A program made the position numbers and the translations under genes. A DNA stretch of 64,000 nucleotides from Candidatus Methanoperedens sp. (GTDB taxonomy: Archaea > Halobacteriota > Methanosarcinia > Methanosarcinales > Methanoperedenaceae). Where the stretch lies: positions 1 through 64,000 of the forward strand of contig JAPMTR010000069.1 of assembly GCA_026552975.1 (NCBI GenBank), in the 5' to 3' direction. Of the stretch, positions 17,744-26,878 are shown piece after piece. The notes beneath the pieces were generated by a model. The model was not told where the DNA came from. It was given only the letters and a program-made list of their open reading frames with translations, and ran no database searches. The first letter of the stretch is position 1. Each line of letters opens with the position of its first letter.

Positions 17744-19453
17744 TTACTCATCAATGCACCGGTCAAGATATTTTGCATGACTGGCTTTGATGAACTCATC
17801 ACAGACTTTTCCAGGTTCTCCGTCCATCACAATATGTCCCTTATCGATCAATATAGCTCTCTGGGCTACTTCACGTATGAAATCAACATGATGACTTATA
17901 AATATTATCGTAGTATTAAAAGTCTTATTGACGTTCTTAAGTGAATTTGCCACATCCCGCAGAGTAATTGGGTCAAGATCTCCAAATGGTTCATCAAGAA
18001 GTAATATGGATGGTTTTGAGCAAAGTGCAAGAGCAAGAGCTGACCTTACATTTTCCCCGCCGCTTATCTGGTATGGTTTAACATCAAGAACACCTATAGG
18101 CAGATCCATAGCATCAAATACTGGTTTTGCGAATTTGAGTACTTCCGTAAGAGGATAACTCGGGAACAGAACTCCAAGGATCGCTGGGGTATAGCCCATC
18201 TTTGCAAGCCTTTCCTTTCCATTTTCCTCCGGCATATCGGTCATCCTGTACATTTCATCCAGGTCTACATCAGAAATACCAAGTTCTTTTGCCTTTTTTC
18301 TCGCCTCTTCAATGACATTCTGTCCTTTTACACCTAACCTGAAGGCAAGCTGCTGCTTGATCGTTGAATGCGGTGAAAGGGCGAACTCCTGGTACATGAT
18401 ACTTGTAATTCTCCTGACTTCCATTCTTTTGGGGGAATATGTTGACATTTCAACCCAGTCATCATCTACACGGAATTCTATTTCGCCTTCATCAGGGAAA
18501 ATAAGCCCGTCCATGGCATGAAGCAATGTAGTCTTTCCGGCACCGCTTGGGCCTATGAGTGCTGTGATCTCACCCTGTTTGAATTCAAGATTGATATTCT
18601 CAAGATCAAGGACTTCTCCCTGCCTGACAAGCCAGTATCTCTTGGAAAGATTGTTCACCTTTATCACTGTTTTATCTGATGTCCTTTTGGGCATCGGGAT
18701 AGCAGGCTTCATATTACTGGTGAATTTCCTTAAGATCTCTTCGGGTGGTCCTTCTGCTATGATTTTCCCGTTTTCAAGCCACAATACACGGTCTGCAATA
18801 TATGCATGGATCTCAGGCAGGTGGGATACCACAATTGTTGTCAGGTTTAATTCTTTATTAATGTTCTTTATTGTGTCAAGAACTCCCTGTTTTGTTGCAG
18901 GGCATGTCATCGTGGCTGGTTCATCAAGAAGAAGAAGTTTGGGTTTTGATGCTAGCTGTCTTGCGATCAATAACCTTTGTTTTTCTCCCCCACTTAATAC
19001 CTGGGAGAAATGTTCTGCCTTTGAATCAAGATTTACAAGCTTTAAATACCTCAAGCTTTCTTCATAACATTCATCATAATAAGGAGAATCCCTATCAGGA
19101 AGAGATTCATATCCGAATTTTTCCGCATATACGCGGCGCAGTACGTTTTCATAAGTTGCTCCAGACCACAATCCAAAATTCCTCTGCAGGTGGATAGCAG
19201 CCATTTTCTGGAGTTTCTTTATGTCTTCTAATGAAGCATCAGGTTTAATTGTAAATCCGTCCAGCTCAAAACTGCCCCCTTTAAATGGTTCCGTTCCCCT
19301 GAGTACTTTTAATATCGTTGACTTCCCTCCCCCGCTTCTTCCGATTATTCCAAGTATTTCACCCTGTTTTACCTCGAAACTTACGCCATCCAGAACCCTA
19401 ATAGTATCGGAATCGATTATATAGTCTTTTACCAGATTATTAACTTTGAGCAT
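17744..19453 (-). CDS. atwA: Methyl-coenzyme M reductase system component A2 (tandem ABC ATPase)
   Basis: 569 residues, two ABC ATPase domains in one chain. The Walker A motifs are GRSGGGKST near 38-46 and GPSGAGKTT in the second half. Signatures are LSGGEKQR and ISGGENVR, with Walker B LLLLDEPA and LLLDEPFGDLD. No membrane segments. The family is the ATP-dependent activator of methyl-coenzyme M reductase, which brings the Ni of F430 to the active Ni(I) state. It is found in methanogens and in methane/alkane-oxidising archaea, so it is the strongest clue to lifestyle here. It is divergent from the TPR gene across an AT-rich promoter region. Confidence 0.9.
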   Translation of the reverse strand: MLKVNNLVKDYIIDSDTIRVLDGVSFEVKQGEILGIIGRSGGGKSTILKVLRGTEPFKGGSFELDGFTIKPDASLEDIKKLQKMAAIHLQRNFGLWSGATYENVLRRVYAEKFGYESLPDRDSPYYDECYEESLRYLKLVNLDSKAEHFSQVLSGGEKQRLLIARQLASKPKLLLLDEPATMTCPATKQGVLDTIKNINKELNLTTIVVSHLPEIHAYIADRVLWLENGKIIAEGPPEEILRKFTSNMKPAIPMPKRTSDKTVIKVNNLSKRYWLVRQGEVLDLENINLEFKQGEITALIGPSGAGKTTLLHAMDGLIFPDEGEIEFRVDDDWVEMSTYSPKRMEVRRITSIMYQEFALSPHSTIKQQLAFRLGVKGQNVIEEARKKAKELGISDVDLDEMYRMTDMPEENGKERLAKMGYTPAILGVLFPSYPLTEVLKFAKPVFDAMDLPIGVLDVKPYQISGGENVRSALALALCSKPSILLLDEPFGDLDPITLRDVANSLKNVNKTFNTTIIFISHHVDFIREVAQRAILIDKGHIVMDGEPGKVCDEFIKASHAKYLDRCIDE

Positions 19454-19616
19454 TTAAGATCCTCCAAAACATGCAGCAATTAATGAATATTAATAACGCC
19501 GATTTCGTAATGTTTGGACGTCTATATATCATTATTGGTTGCTGATGTTAGAAAGGTTTATACTGTAAAAAATACTATAAAAAATAAATAATATTGGTTT
19601 TTGTCGAGGGATTTTT
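19454..19616. promoter_or_regulatory. Divergent promoter region between atwA and TPR gene
   Basis: AT-rich, with TATA-like runs on the plus strand (around 19570-19592). GAGGG at 19607-19611 is a ribosome-binding site for the plus-strand gene. No coding frame. Confidence 0.4.
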
Positions 19617-20633
19617 ATGAAATTTGGCGGATTTTTCAAGAAAAAGGATTTGATGCATGAGGCTCAGGAATATAAGAGTTCAGGTAAATATGATCGGGCA
19701 CTTGAATCTTATGCCAACATCCTGAAGATAGAACCGAAGAATCTCAAAGCCTGGTATGATAAGGCCTCAATTCACCTGGCACTGGAACAATATCTTCCGG
19801 CATACGATGCATATAAAATCATCCTTGGACTTGAGCCTAATAACATGAAAGCGTGGCATGAAATGGGCTTTATTCTTGTAAATCTGGGTCGGCTGGAAGA
19901 GTCTCTTTCAATATATGATAAATTGCTCGGGTCTGATCCCGAAAATTTCAAATTGCTCAATGAAAAATGCATGATCTTAAAGGAATTAAAGAAGGATTCT
20001 GAAGTGTTAAAAATGTATGAAAAACTTCTTGAAAAAGATCCTGGTAATGTCAAAATGTGGTTTGAAAAGGGTTTATTGCTTTCAGATTCTGGGAGGGAGG
20101 CAGACGCTCTTGCATCTTATGAAAAAGTACTGGAGATCGAACCTGGCCATGCTGGAGCGCTTGCCTTAAAAGGGATGATCCTGGGAAATCGCAGACAATA
20201 CGCTGTGAGTTTTGATCTTATTGAAAAAGCATTAAAGATCGATCCTTTGAACTGGAAATCATGGCAGGGTAAAGGAAAAGTGTGGGGATTCAAAGGAAAT
20301 GATCTTTCATCTATAGACCGGGGATATGATGCCATGAAAGCATATGAGAATGCGCTGGATGCATATACTAAAGCCATCGAATTGAACCGTAAAGATCCAG
20401 ACTTATGGTTCGAAAATGGAGTTATCCTCAATAAACTGGATAAAGTGAATGATGCCCTTTCTGCTTTTGAGAAATCGATCGAATTAGATCCCAATAGAGC
20501 CAGCACCTGGTATGAGAAAGGATTGGCGCTAAAAGAACTTGGAGATGAAGCAAAAGCAAAAGACTGTTTCAGGAAAGTTCTTGAAATCGATCCCTCCCAT
20601 ACTATGGCGAAACACAAAATAAAACAGTCCTGA
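19617..20633 (+). CDS. Tetratricopeptide-repeat protein
   Basis: 338 residues made almost wholly of 34-residue TPR units (eight or nine), with the usual W/Y/A/P spacing, for example AWYDKASIHLALEQY and LWFENGVILNKLDKV. No signal peptide or membrane helix, so cytosolic. It probably serves as a scaffold for a protein complex; the partner is unknown. A slightly irregular segment near residues 230-245 (KGNDLSSIDRGYDAMKAYEN) interrupts the repeat register. The next gene starts about 90 bases downstream. Confidence 0.85.
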   Translation: MKFGGFFKKKDLMHEAQEYKSSGKYDRALESYANILKIEPKNLKAWYDKASIHLALEQYLPAYDAYKIILGLEPNNMKAWHEMGFILVNLGRLEESLSIYDKLLGSDPENFKLLNEKCMILKELKKDSEVLKMYEKLLEKDPGNVKMWFEKGLLLSDSGREADALASYEKVLEIEPGHAGALALKGMILGNRRQYAVSFDLIEKALKIDPLNWKSWQGKGKVWGFKGNDLSSIDRGYDAMKAYENALDAYTKAIELNRKDPDLWFENGVILNKLDKVNDALSAFEKSIELDPNRASTWYEKGLALKELGDEAKAKDCFRKVLEIDPSHTMAKHKIKQS

Positions 20634-20725
20634 TATTTTTGTGGATCAAGAAAGATCCTGACATAAGATTTAAAGCGACCATGATTATTAATATCAAATA
20701 AAGAACTATAAATTGGGAGACAATT

Positions 20726-22024
20726 ATGAAAAAAAGATTCACCTTAATATTATTATTGATACTGATCACCCCTGCTTTTGCCGGGGACTGGAATATGTTC
20801 AAAAATGATGCTACACGCTCTGGATATTCAGATGATGTGGTAAATGCGCCCTTAACTTTGAAATGGACAAAAGAGCTTGGGTTTGAAACAGATTCATCCC
20901 CTGTAATAGCAAATGACGTTCTTTATATCGGTTCAACATATGGTATATTTGCACTTGACGCAAAAACAGGGAATGAACTCTGGAGATATCATACTAACGG
21001 CTTTATAACCTCAGTTCCTGCGGTGTCTAATGGTGTTGTTTATATCGGAGCTGATGACAGGAAATTCTATGCGATTGATGCAAAAAATGGGACCCTTAAA
21101 TGGATGAATGACAACTCACTCGATGGGTATAGCGCTTCGGCAGTAGTTCTTAATAATGTTGTTTATGCGATTCCAAAGGATGGTACATTCTATGCTTTTG
21201 ACGGCAATAATGGTCAGATCGTCTGGTCAACTCTTATTGGAAAAAGATCAGAATCATCACCTGCTGTTGGGGATGGGATAATTGGATTTGGAACGGATCG
21301 CGGTGAAATAGTTGCACTTGATGCCGCCACAGGAAAACTAAAATGGAGCTATGATACTGGCGTTTCTGACATCAGGTCATCACCAGTAATTACAAATGGA
21401 ACAATTATCGTCGGCTCAAACGATGGATCGATATACGCCCTGACTACAGAGAAAGGGGCTCTTAAATGGAAATATTCCACACGAGACAATGTCGAATCAT
21501 CGCCTGCAGTAAAAAATGGCATTGTTTACGCAGGCTCGAGAGATTCCGGTTTCCTTGCAATAGATTCAGAAACTGGAAATACTAGATGGAAGTTCCCTGA
21601 CTCCGGTCAGGTCATCTCTTCTCCTGCAATTTCGAACAATGTTGTATATTTTGGCACAAAAAATAACTTTATATATGGTCTTGATGCTAATACCGGTCAA
21701 CGATTATGGAGAAATTCGACAGGTCCAAATGATAAAGATTACATCACATCTCCCGCCATTTCGGGTAATGTTCTTTATGCAGCAACACATAGCGGTATTA
21801 TCTACGCATTTTCTTCAGGAAAAGAATCCGCTCAAACGCCATCAATAGAAAAAACAACAGGTGCCCCGGTCATATCGCCCACTCCAACAATTTCTACGAC
21901 CCGGGTGGATCCAACAACTTCAAGTCCCCAGCCCGAGCAAACTGAGAAATCCCCGGGATTTGAATATTCAGTTTTAGTAATATTGGTAACTGGAGTAATT
22001 AGTATATATTTCAAGAAAAAATAA
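20726..22024 (+). CDS. Exported PQQ-like beta-propeller protein with PGF-CTERM anchor
   Basis: 432 residues. A short signal peptide (1-18, ends PAFAG) precedes about seven PQQ/BamB-type blades with GxLKW/GxxxW strand ends (GTLKW, GQIVW, GKLKWSY, GALKWKY, GNTRWKF, GQRLWRN). A Thr/Pro/Ser-rich linker follows. The C-terminus is SPGFE, a hydrophobic helix and FKKK, a PGF-CTERM sorting signal. The protein is expected to be lipid-anchored on the outside. Such propellers bind partners or redox cofactors; I see no catalytic residues to decide. GGGAGA gives a good ribosome-binding site. Confidence 0.88.
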   Translation: MKKRFTLILLLILITPAFAGDWNMFKNDATRSGYSDDVVNAPLTLKWTKELGFETDSSPVIANDVLYIGSTYGIFALDAKTGNELWRYHTNGFITSVPAVSNGVVYIGADDRKFYAIDAKNGTLKWMNDNSLDGYSASAVVLNNVVYAIPKDGTFYAFDGNNGQIVWSTLIGKRSESSPAVGDGIIGFGTDRGEIVALDAATGKLKWSYDTGVSDIRSSPVITNGTIIVGSNDGSIYALTTEKGALKWKYSTRDNVESSPAVKNGIVYAGSRDSGFLAIDSETGNTRWKFPDSGQVISSPAISNNVVYFGTKNNFIYGLDANTGQRLWRNSTGPNDKDYITSPAISGNVLYAATHSGIIYAFSSGKESAQTPSIEKTTGAPVISPTPTISTTRVDPTTSSPQPEQTEKSPGFEYSVLVILVTGVISIYFKKK

Positions 22025-22030
22025 AGACCC

Positions 22031-23074
22031 ATGGAGCAAACTCTCAAAGGAACAATAATTTATGGAGATGAATTTGAGCCCATCGATGGATACATTACTA
22101 TTGAGGATGGAAAAATAATAAATGTCGAAGAAAGTGCTATTGTCAGTGATGTAATAATTGCTCCATGCTTTGTAAATGCACACACCCACATAGGGGATTC
22201 GGTCATAAAAGACCCTCCATTTATGCCGCTTTCTGACCTTGTTGCGCCTCCCGATGGTTTAAAACACAGGATATTGAGGCAGACCCCTTATTCTGAACTT
22301 CTCATTTCGATAAGAGCAACTATCGGGGATATGATTAAAACAGGAACATGCGCTTTTTGTGATTTTCGCGAAGGAGGCCTGCATGGAGCCAGTGTACTTA
22401 AAGAAGCGCTTGGAACACATCCCGGGATAGCATCTGTGATTTTCGGGCGTCCTGAAGATTATGATATGAATTTTCTCGATATTTGCCAGGGGACAGGTTT
22501 GAGCAGTACGAATGATCTAAAGACGGAATATGTTCAGGATATTTTAAAAAATACACGGGAAAAAGGTAAAAAATTCGCCATACATGCAGGTGAAAAGGAC
22601 TCAACCGATATTTCCGGCGCTCTTTCTCTTTCTCCGGATTTTCTCGTGCATCTGACAAAAGCAAGTGATAAGGACATAAAAACAGTCGCAGATTCAAATA
22701 TTCCTGTAGTAGTTTGTCCGCGGTCGAATTATATGACTCGATCAGGAATTCCCCCTATACAAAAAATGATAGATGCAGACATTACTGTTGCAGTTGGCAC
22801 CGATAATGTCATGCTTAATTCTGCAAATATGTTTTCTGAGATGGAATTCCTTGTAAAAACAAATATATTTGACGACAGGCAAGTATTTAAACTGTGCACA
22901 CTAAATGGGGCAAAACTATTAGGCATAGATAAAGAATCAGGCTCCATAATAAAGGGGAAAAAAGCAAGATTGATGATCTTGACACAGAAATCTGATAATA
23001 TGCATGGAACAAAAAACCCTCTGGCAAGTTTAGTGAGGCGGGCAAGACCAGATGACATTATTAGAATAATTTAA
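22031..23074 (+). CDS. Metal-dependent amidohydrolase (deaminase-like)
   Basis: 347 residues, 6 bases after the propeller gene. Metal ligands of the amidohydrolase TIM barrel are present: NAHTHIGD near 50-57, HAGEKD near 186, and TDNVML near 258. VCPRSN is typical of the cytosine deaminase/chlorohydrolase branch. It probably deaminates a purine, pterin or similar ring compound; the substrate cannot be read from sequence. Length is shorter than the usual 400-450 because the N-terminal beta sandwich is compact. Confidence 0.85.
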   Translation: MEQTLKGTIIYGDEFEPIDGYITIEDGKIINVEESAIVSDVIIAPCFVNAHTHIGDSVIKDPPFMPLSDLVAPPDGLKHRILRQTPYSELLISIRATIGDMIKTGTCAFCDFREGGLHGASVLKEALGTHPGIASVIFGRPEDYDMNFLDICQGTGLSSTNDLKTEYVQDILKNTREKGKKFAIHAGEKDSTDISGALSLSPDFLVHLTKASDKDIKTVADSNIPVVVCPRSNYMTRSGIPPIQKMIDADITVAVGTDNVMLNSANMFSEMEFLVKTNIFDDRQVFKLCTLNGAKLLGIDKESGSIIKGKKARLMILTQKSDNMHGTKNPLASLVRRARPDDIIRII

Positions 23075-23094
23075 CAAGCCGAAGGAGAGAAAAT

Positions 23095-23544
23095 ATGTCA
23101 AGTAAAATATATAAGAAAATATTGATCGCGACAGATGGGTCAGAACACACCAGGAACGCAGTAGATCATGGTATTGATCTGGCAAAGAACACGGGCGCCA
23201 AAATTTATACTACATACGTTGTCGATACAGCAGCATTTGCTTCTATTCCGATGGATGCAGCCTGGGAAAGCATGTATGAGCTCCTCAAACAGGAAGGCGA
23301 CGTTGCTATGAAATACGTGGTAGATAAAGCCGGGGAAGAAGGTATCGAAGTTGAAGCAAATATTATTGAAGGACATCCCGCGGATGAGATCATAAAATAT
23401 TCGGAAAAGAATTCTATTTCTCTTATCGTTCTTGGGACACTGGGAAAAAGCGGCCTTGACAGGTTCTTGCTTGGAAGCGTTGCAGAAAAAGTGGTCCGGA
23501 ATTCAAAGATACCGGTTCTCGTAGTCCGGGGAACAAAAAAATAG
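23095..23544 (+). CDS. Universal stress protein (UspA family)
   Basis: 149 residues, standard length. N-terminal KILIATDGSEHTRNAVDHG and the ATP-binding GTLGKSGLDRFLLGSVAEKVVRNS identify an ATP-binding UspA. It is followed after 16 bases by the CBS-domain gene, and the pairing suggests joint sensing of adenine nucleotide state. GAAGGAG upstream is a strong ribosome-binding site. Confidence 0.93.
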   Translation: MSSKIYKKILIATDGSEHTRNAVDHGIDLAKNTGAKIYTTYVVDTAAFASIPMDAAWESMYELLKQEGDVAMKYVVDKAGEEGIEVEANIIEGHPADEIIKYSEKNSISLIVLGTLGKSGLDRFLLGSVAEKVVRNSKIPVLVVRGTKK

Positions 23545-23560
23545 GATCTGGAGATAAAAA

Positions 23561-24421
23561 ATGCCCAATTCACCTCAGAATATAAAAGTAGATGAAGTGA
23601 TGGTAAGAGATGTAGCCCGCGCTGAATTACCTGGATCAAGAGATGAGGTTCTTGAGATCTTAAAATCTAAACATATTTCAGGAGTCCCGATCGTAAAGTA
23701 TGGGGCGCTGGTAGGGATCGTGACGCGAACTGACATGTTAAAACATCCTGAAGAGGAACAGATAGCACTTTTGATGACAAGAAATCCAATTACGATCACG
23801 TCCGATAAATCGATCGTGGATGCAGCACGTTTAATTCTTGATAATAATGTTCGCCGCCTTCCTGTCGTAGATGACGGACATCTTATAGGATTGGTAACGA
23901 TCGCCGATATCGTAGGAGCAATGGGAAGACTCAATATCACCTCTCCTATCAGTAATTATATCGGAAATAATGTGGTCTCGGTCTGGAGCGAAACACCCCT
24001 TTCAGTTGTTGGGGAGATCATGGAACTTGCCGATGTTAAAGCCGTCCCGATCCTTGATTCTGCGCTAACTCTTGTTGGGGTTGCATCAGATAAGGATCTT
24101 ATCAGCGCAAGTGTCATCACGGATAAGACTGAAAAGTCCGATATGTCCGCAGGTTCTGATGATGATGCATGGACATGGGAATCCATGAGGGACACTATGA
24201 GTTTGTATTATAGCGTTTCAAAAATACAACTCCCGAATTCACCTGTAAAAGACCTTATCTTACTCACCGGGGATCCTGAAACGGCATTATTAAGCTCACA
24301 TGTTAGCGAATGTGCACGAAAAATGAGACGAAAGAGGATCGATCAGCTCCCCATCATCACAAGCTCAAAGAAACTTCTTGGTCTTGTCCGGGATAAAGAT
24401 CTGTTAAAAGCAATAATCTAG
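23561..24421 (+). CDS. Four-CBS-domain regulatory protein
   Basis: 286 residues comprising four CBS motifs (about 10-65, 70-125, 130-185 and 230-285), with the usual VPIVKYGALVGIVT and LPVVDDGHLIGLVT ends. CBS pairs bind adenosyl ligands such as AMP, ATP or SAM. No catalytic or DNA-binding domain is fused, so it must act through a partner. It is in an operon with the UspA gene. The stretch between the third and fourth CBS (about 185-225) is longer and acidic (SAGSDDDAWTWES). Confidence 0.9.
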   Translation: MPNSPQNIKVDEVMVRDVARAELPGSRDEVLEILKSKHISGVPIVKYGALVGIVTRTDMLKHPEEEQIALLMTRNPITITSDKSIVDAARLILDNNVRRLPVVDDGHLIGLVTIADIVGAMGRLNITSPISNYIGNNVVSVWSETPLSVVGEIMELADVKAVPILDSALTLVGVASDKDLISASVITDKTEKSDMSAGSDDDAWTWESMRDTMSLYYSVSKIQLPNSPVKDLILLTGDPETALLSSHVSECARKMRRKRIDQLPIITSSKKLLGLVRDKDLLKAII

Positions 24422-24526
24422 CCTGGATTTTTTGTTATTTTATTGATTGATGTGGTTCTTTCTTTCTTTTTGCAGTTCGCATCAGCAAGGTTTTTATCCA
24501 ATCAGGCTGTATGAGACTCACCCCAC

Positions 24527-24601
24527 GGGATAGTAGGGTAGCTTGGTCCATCCTCGAGCGTTTGGGACGCTTGGACCGCGGTTCAAATCCGCGCTATCCC
24601 A
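24527..24601 (+). tRNA. tRNA-Pro (anticodon TGG)
   Basis: The acceptor stem GGGATAG pairs with CTATCCC (24594-24600), with discriminator A at 24601. D arm: GGGT/ATCC. Anticodon stem GAGCG/CGCTT with loop TTTGGGA gives anticodon TGG. T arm: CGCGG-TTCAAAT-CCGCG. No CCA is encoded and no intron is seen. A TATA-like TTTTTATCC lies about 30 bases upstream (24490-24499). Confidence 0.93.
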
Positions 24602-24645
24602 TATTACAAAACCTTTTACGGTAAGAGATAATATCATATTATAGA

Positions 24646-25455
24646 ATGCAAAAGATCAACATTTCACAAAAAGTTACAATTGTTATACTTTTTATATGTT
24701 TATTGGGATCATCATTCTTTTTATTTTCCAGTATTGAAGAGATAAAACTCAAAGATTATTCCATTGCAACACTTACAGGGGAGTTAAATGTGCAAAAGCA
24801 GAAGATCTCACAGCTTGAATCAAATATCTCAACCTTGAGGGGGAACCTATCAAGAACAGAAGAACTCCTTAAAAAAGAAACTCAAACACGGCAGAAACTT
24901 GAGGAGGAGATCATCAATCTTACCACCGTTACCAGAAGCGACTACTGGGTCATAGGGGTCGATGAAAATGAAATCGGTCATGTGATCCCGCTAGAAATTA
25001 TAATAAAAGAAGGAAAAAGCAACCTCTTTTTAAATGTCGCCAATGTCCTTGTTGACGAATCGATGCAAACCTCTGCCCAGGACGCTATTCGGGTGGCGCG
25101 AGAAGTCACGCGAACAAGCCTAACTGATAAGGATGTGCTGATCAATATAAAATCGCCTGCGCAGGAAGGGCGGTTGACCATATCAGGAGGAAGCGCAGGT
25201 GGTGCAATTACGATCGCAGCAATTGCAGCGATGAAAGGGAAACCACCTCTTGAAGATGTTCTAATGACTGGAACAATAAGAGTAAACCACGCTGTTGGAC
25301 AGATCGGTGCACCAAGAGCAAAAGGTATAGCTGCGCGAGAGAACGGCGCCAAGCTCTTCCTTGTACCTCCAGGTCAGAAAGTTGAGGTGGGAGATATAGG
25401 GATAGAAGTCAGAGAAGTAAGGACGATCGAGGAGGCGGTGAAGTATGCGATCTAA
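24646..25455 (+). CDS. Membrane-anchored Lon-type (S16) protease domain without ATPase
   Basis: 269 residues. One N-terminal membrane helix (about 10-29), a coiled coil (about 35-93), then an S16 Lon protease domain. The catalytic dyad is Ser183 in SGGSAGGAIT and Lys226 in GAPRAKGIAA. There is no AAA+ module, so either it works on unfolded substrates by itself or a partner supplies the ATPase. With the topology N-in, the protease would face outside. The gene starts 44 bases after the tRNA and is convergent with the FAD oxidoreductase gene. Confidence 0.88.
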   Translation: MQKINISQKVTIVILFICLLGSSFFLFSSIEEIKLKDYSIATLTGELNVQKQKISQLESNISTLRGNLSRTEELLKKETQTRQKLEEEIINLTTVTRSDYWVIGVDENEIGHVIPLEIIIKEGKSNLFLNVANVLVDESMQTSAQDAIRVAREVTRTSLTDKDVLINIKSPAQEGRLTISGGSAGGAITIAAIAAMKGKPPLEDVLMTGTIRVNHAVGQIGAPRAKGIAARENGAKLFLVPPGQKVEVGDIGIEVREVRTIEEAVKYAI

Positions 25456-25472
25456 AGACAAATTAACATTTT

Positions 25473-26711
25473 CTAACAGATCCCTGTGCTCATCTCTTTT
25501 ATCAAATTCCCCACACCAATAGCCACACCCTCGACCTCGATGCCCCCATGTCCTTTTGCGCCATCACCCACGACATACAGGTTCTTTATCGGGGTTATAT
25601 TCCCGGTATCGCTGCCTGAGGATGCCCTGTTCACAGGCCATCCATCGGAATAAGACTGGATCAAGAGTACTTCATATTTTTTATCAGGAAAAAGCCTGGA
25701 AATATCACGAAGTCCAAGATCGATCTCCGCTCTCGTATCATCTGATATCATAGCCTGATGAGACATTATAAGATGTTTTCCGGGAGGTGCAAGTGATGGG
25801 TCAGCATTGGTTACTTCATTAATTCCATTGACCCTTGATGTAAATGGTGTAAAGAACACTCCGCTGTGGCCGATGAGAGGTTCGTTGGAAGAAAGACATA
25901 TCTTAATTCCTTTTGAAGGTTTGAGATCATTTATTTTATTCAGGTATTCCTTATCATTGCAATCGTACAGGCTACATGTTCCGGGATGTCCAATATCACT
26001 TATTACAATATCAGCATCGATATGGTTTCCCTTCACCATCACTCCTTTTGCAATTCCATCAATGACGATGATCCGATCAACACAGCAACTCGTGTGGATC
26101 TTTCCTCCCCCTGACTTGATGATCTCACAAAGTGCATCTGTGACCGCACTGCATCCGCCAGCAGGGACACCTGAACCTTTATAGAGATACATATTATTGA
26201 TTATTTCAAGCATCTCACAGGCAGGGACATCCTTTGCTGTGAGGCTCAATGACCATCCACAAAATGAATCAGCAAGCTTTAGCAAGAAATCATCATCGAA
26301 ATATTTTAGTATCCAATCCCTGAAAGAGATATCACCATTCGGTCTGAATTTTAGCGAATATGTCAGAATGGTTCCCAGTTTCACCTGTTTTGTGAGTGAA
26401 AGTTCATTTCGAAAATCATGAAAAGAGATGATCTCTCCGTTGTCCTTCTTTATGACAGCCATGGGGTCTGAATCGATGATATGGACATTGGCTCCAACCT
26501 CCCGCAGCATCTGTGCAAGTGGTCCGCGTGAGCCGTGCGGTATCATGTGAAGTGCGCCTGTGCTGAGTTTGAAACCTTTATAAGGAAGATTTGTAAACCT
26601 GCCTCCGGTAAATGGAAGTCTTTCGAATATCTCAATAGAATAACCTTCCCTGGAGAGTTTTGCACCGGCAAGTAATCCACCCAGACCTGAGCCTATAATT
26701 ACTACTTTCAT
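25473..26711 (-). CDS. FAD-dependent oxidoreductase, phytoene-desaturase-like
   Basis: 412 residues from ATG 26711. GGAGGA lies 9 bases upstream, and the ATG overlaps the stop of the ferredoxin gene. N-terminal FAD motif IGSGLGGLLAGAKLS, then ERLPFTGGRF as in phytoene desaturase/NAD(P)-binding amine-oxidase-like enzymes. C-terminal NLYVVGDGAKGHGGIEVEGVA closes the FAD site. The coupled ferredoxin suggests electrons pass between [4Fe-4S] clusters and FAD. The substrate may be an isoprenoid, but that is only family inference. Confidence 0.85.
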   Translation of the reverse strand: MKVVIIGSGLGGLLAGAKLSREGYSIEIFERLPFTGGRFTNLPYKGFKLSTGALHMIPHGSRGPLAQMLREVGANVHIIDSDPMAVIKKDNGEIISFHDFRNELSLTKQVKLGTILTYSLKFRPNGDISFRDWILKYFDDDFLLKLADSFCGWSLSLTAKDVPACEMLEIINNMYLYKGSGVPAGGCSAVTDALCEIIKSGGGKIHTSCCVDRIIVIDGIAKGVMVKGNHIDADIVISDIGHPGTCSLYDCNDKEYLNKINDLKPSKGIKICLSSNEPLIGHSGVFFTPFTSRVNGINEVTNADPSLAPPGKHLIMSHQAMISDDTRAEIDLGLRDISRLFPDKKYEVLLIQSYSDGWPVNRASSGSDTGNITPIKNLYVVGDGAKGHGGIEVEGVAIGVGNLIKEMSTGIC

Positions 26712-26878
26712 CCCTGACATTCCTCCTGCGAAATAGCGCACAACGGGCAATAATCGATGCAAGTGCCGCATTGCGTACATTTTTCATTCATGGAGGCCAT
26801 TGCAAACACTACTATTGCATCAAAAGGACAATATGCGGCGCACTGCCCGCAGCCAACGCATTCCTCGTTTATCTTCAT
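26708..26878 (-). CDS. Small 2x[4Fe-4S] ferredoxin
   Basis: A 56-residue frame on the minus strand from ATG 26878. It has two clostridial-type cluster motifs: CVGCGQCAAYCP and CTQCGTCIDYCP. Four further residues of interest are an extra Cys at CPLC and one in EECQG near the end. It overlaps both neighbours by ATGA (the DHH gene stop upstream, the FAD gene start downstream), so the three are translationally coupled. It probably supplies or accepts electrons for the FAD enzyme. It is easily missed because of its size. Confidence 0.9.
   Translation of the reverse strand: MKINEECVGCGQCAAYCPFDAIVVFAMASMNEKCTQCGTCIDYCPLCAISQEECQG

Noticed and set aside
20117-20617. 166-codon minus-strand frame opposite the TPR gene
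   Set aside because: Its periodic sequence mirrors the TPR repeats on the other strand; not a gene.
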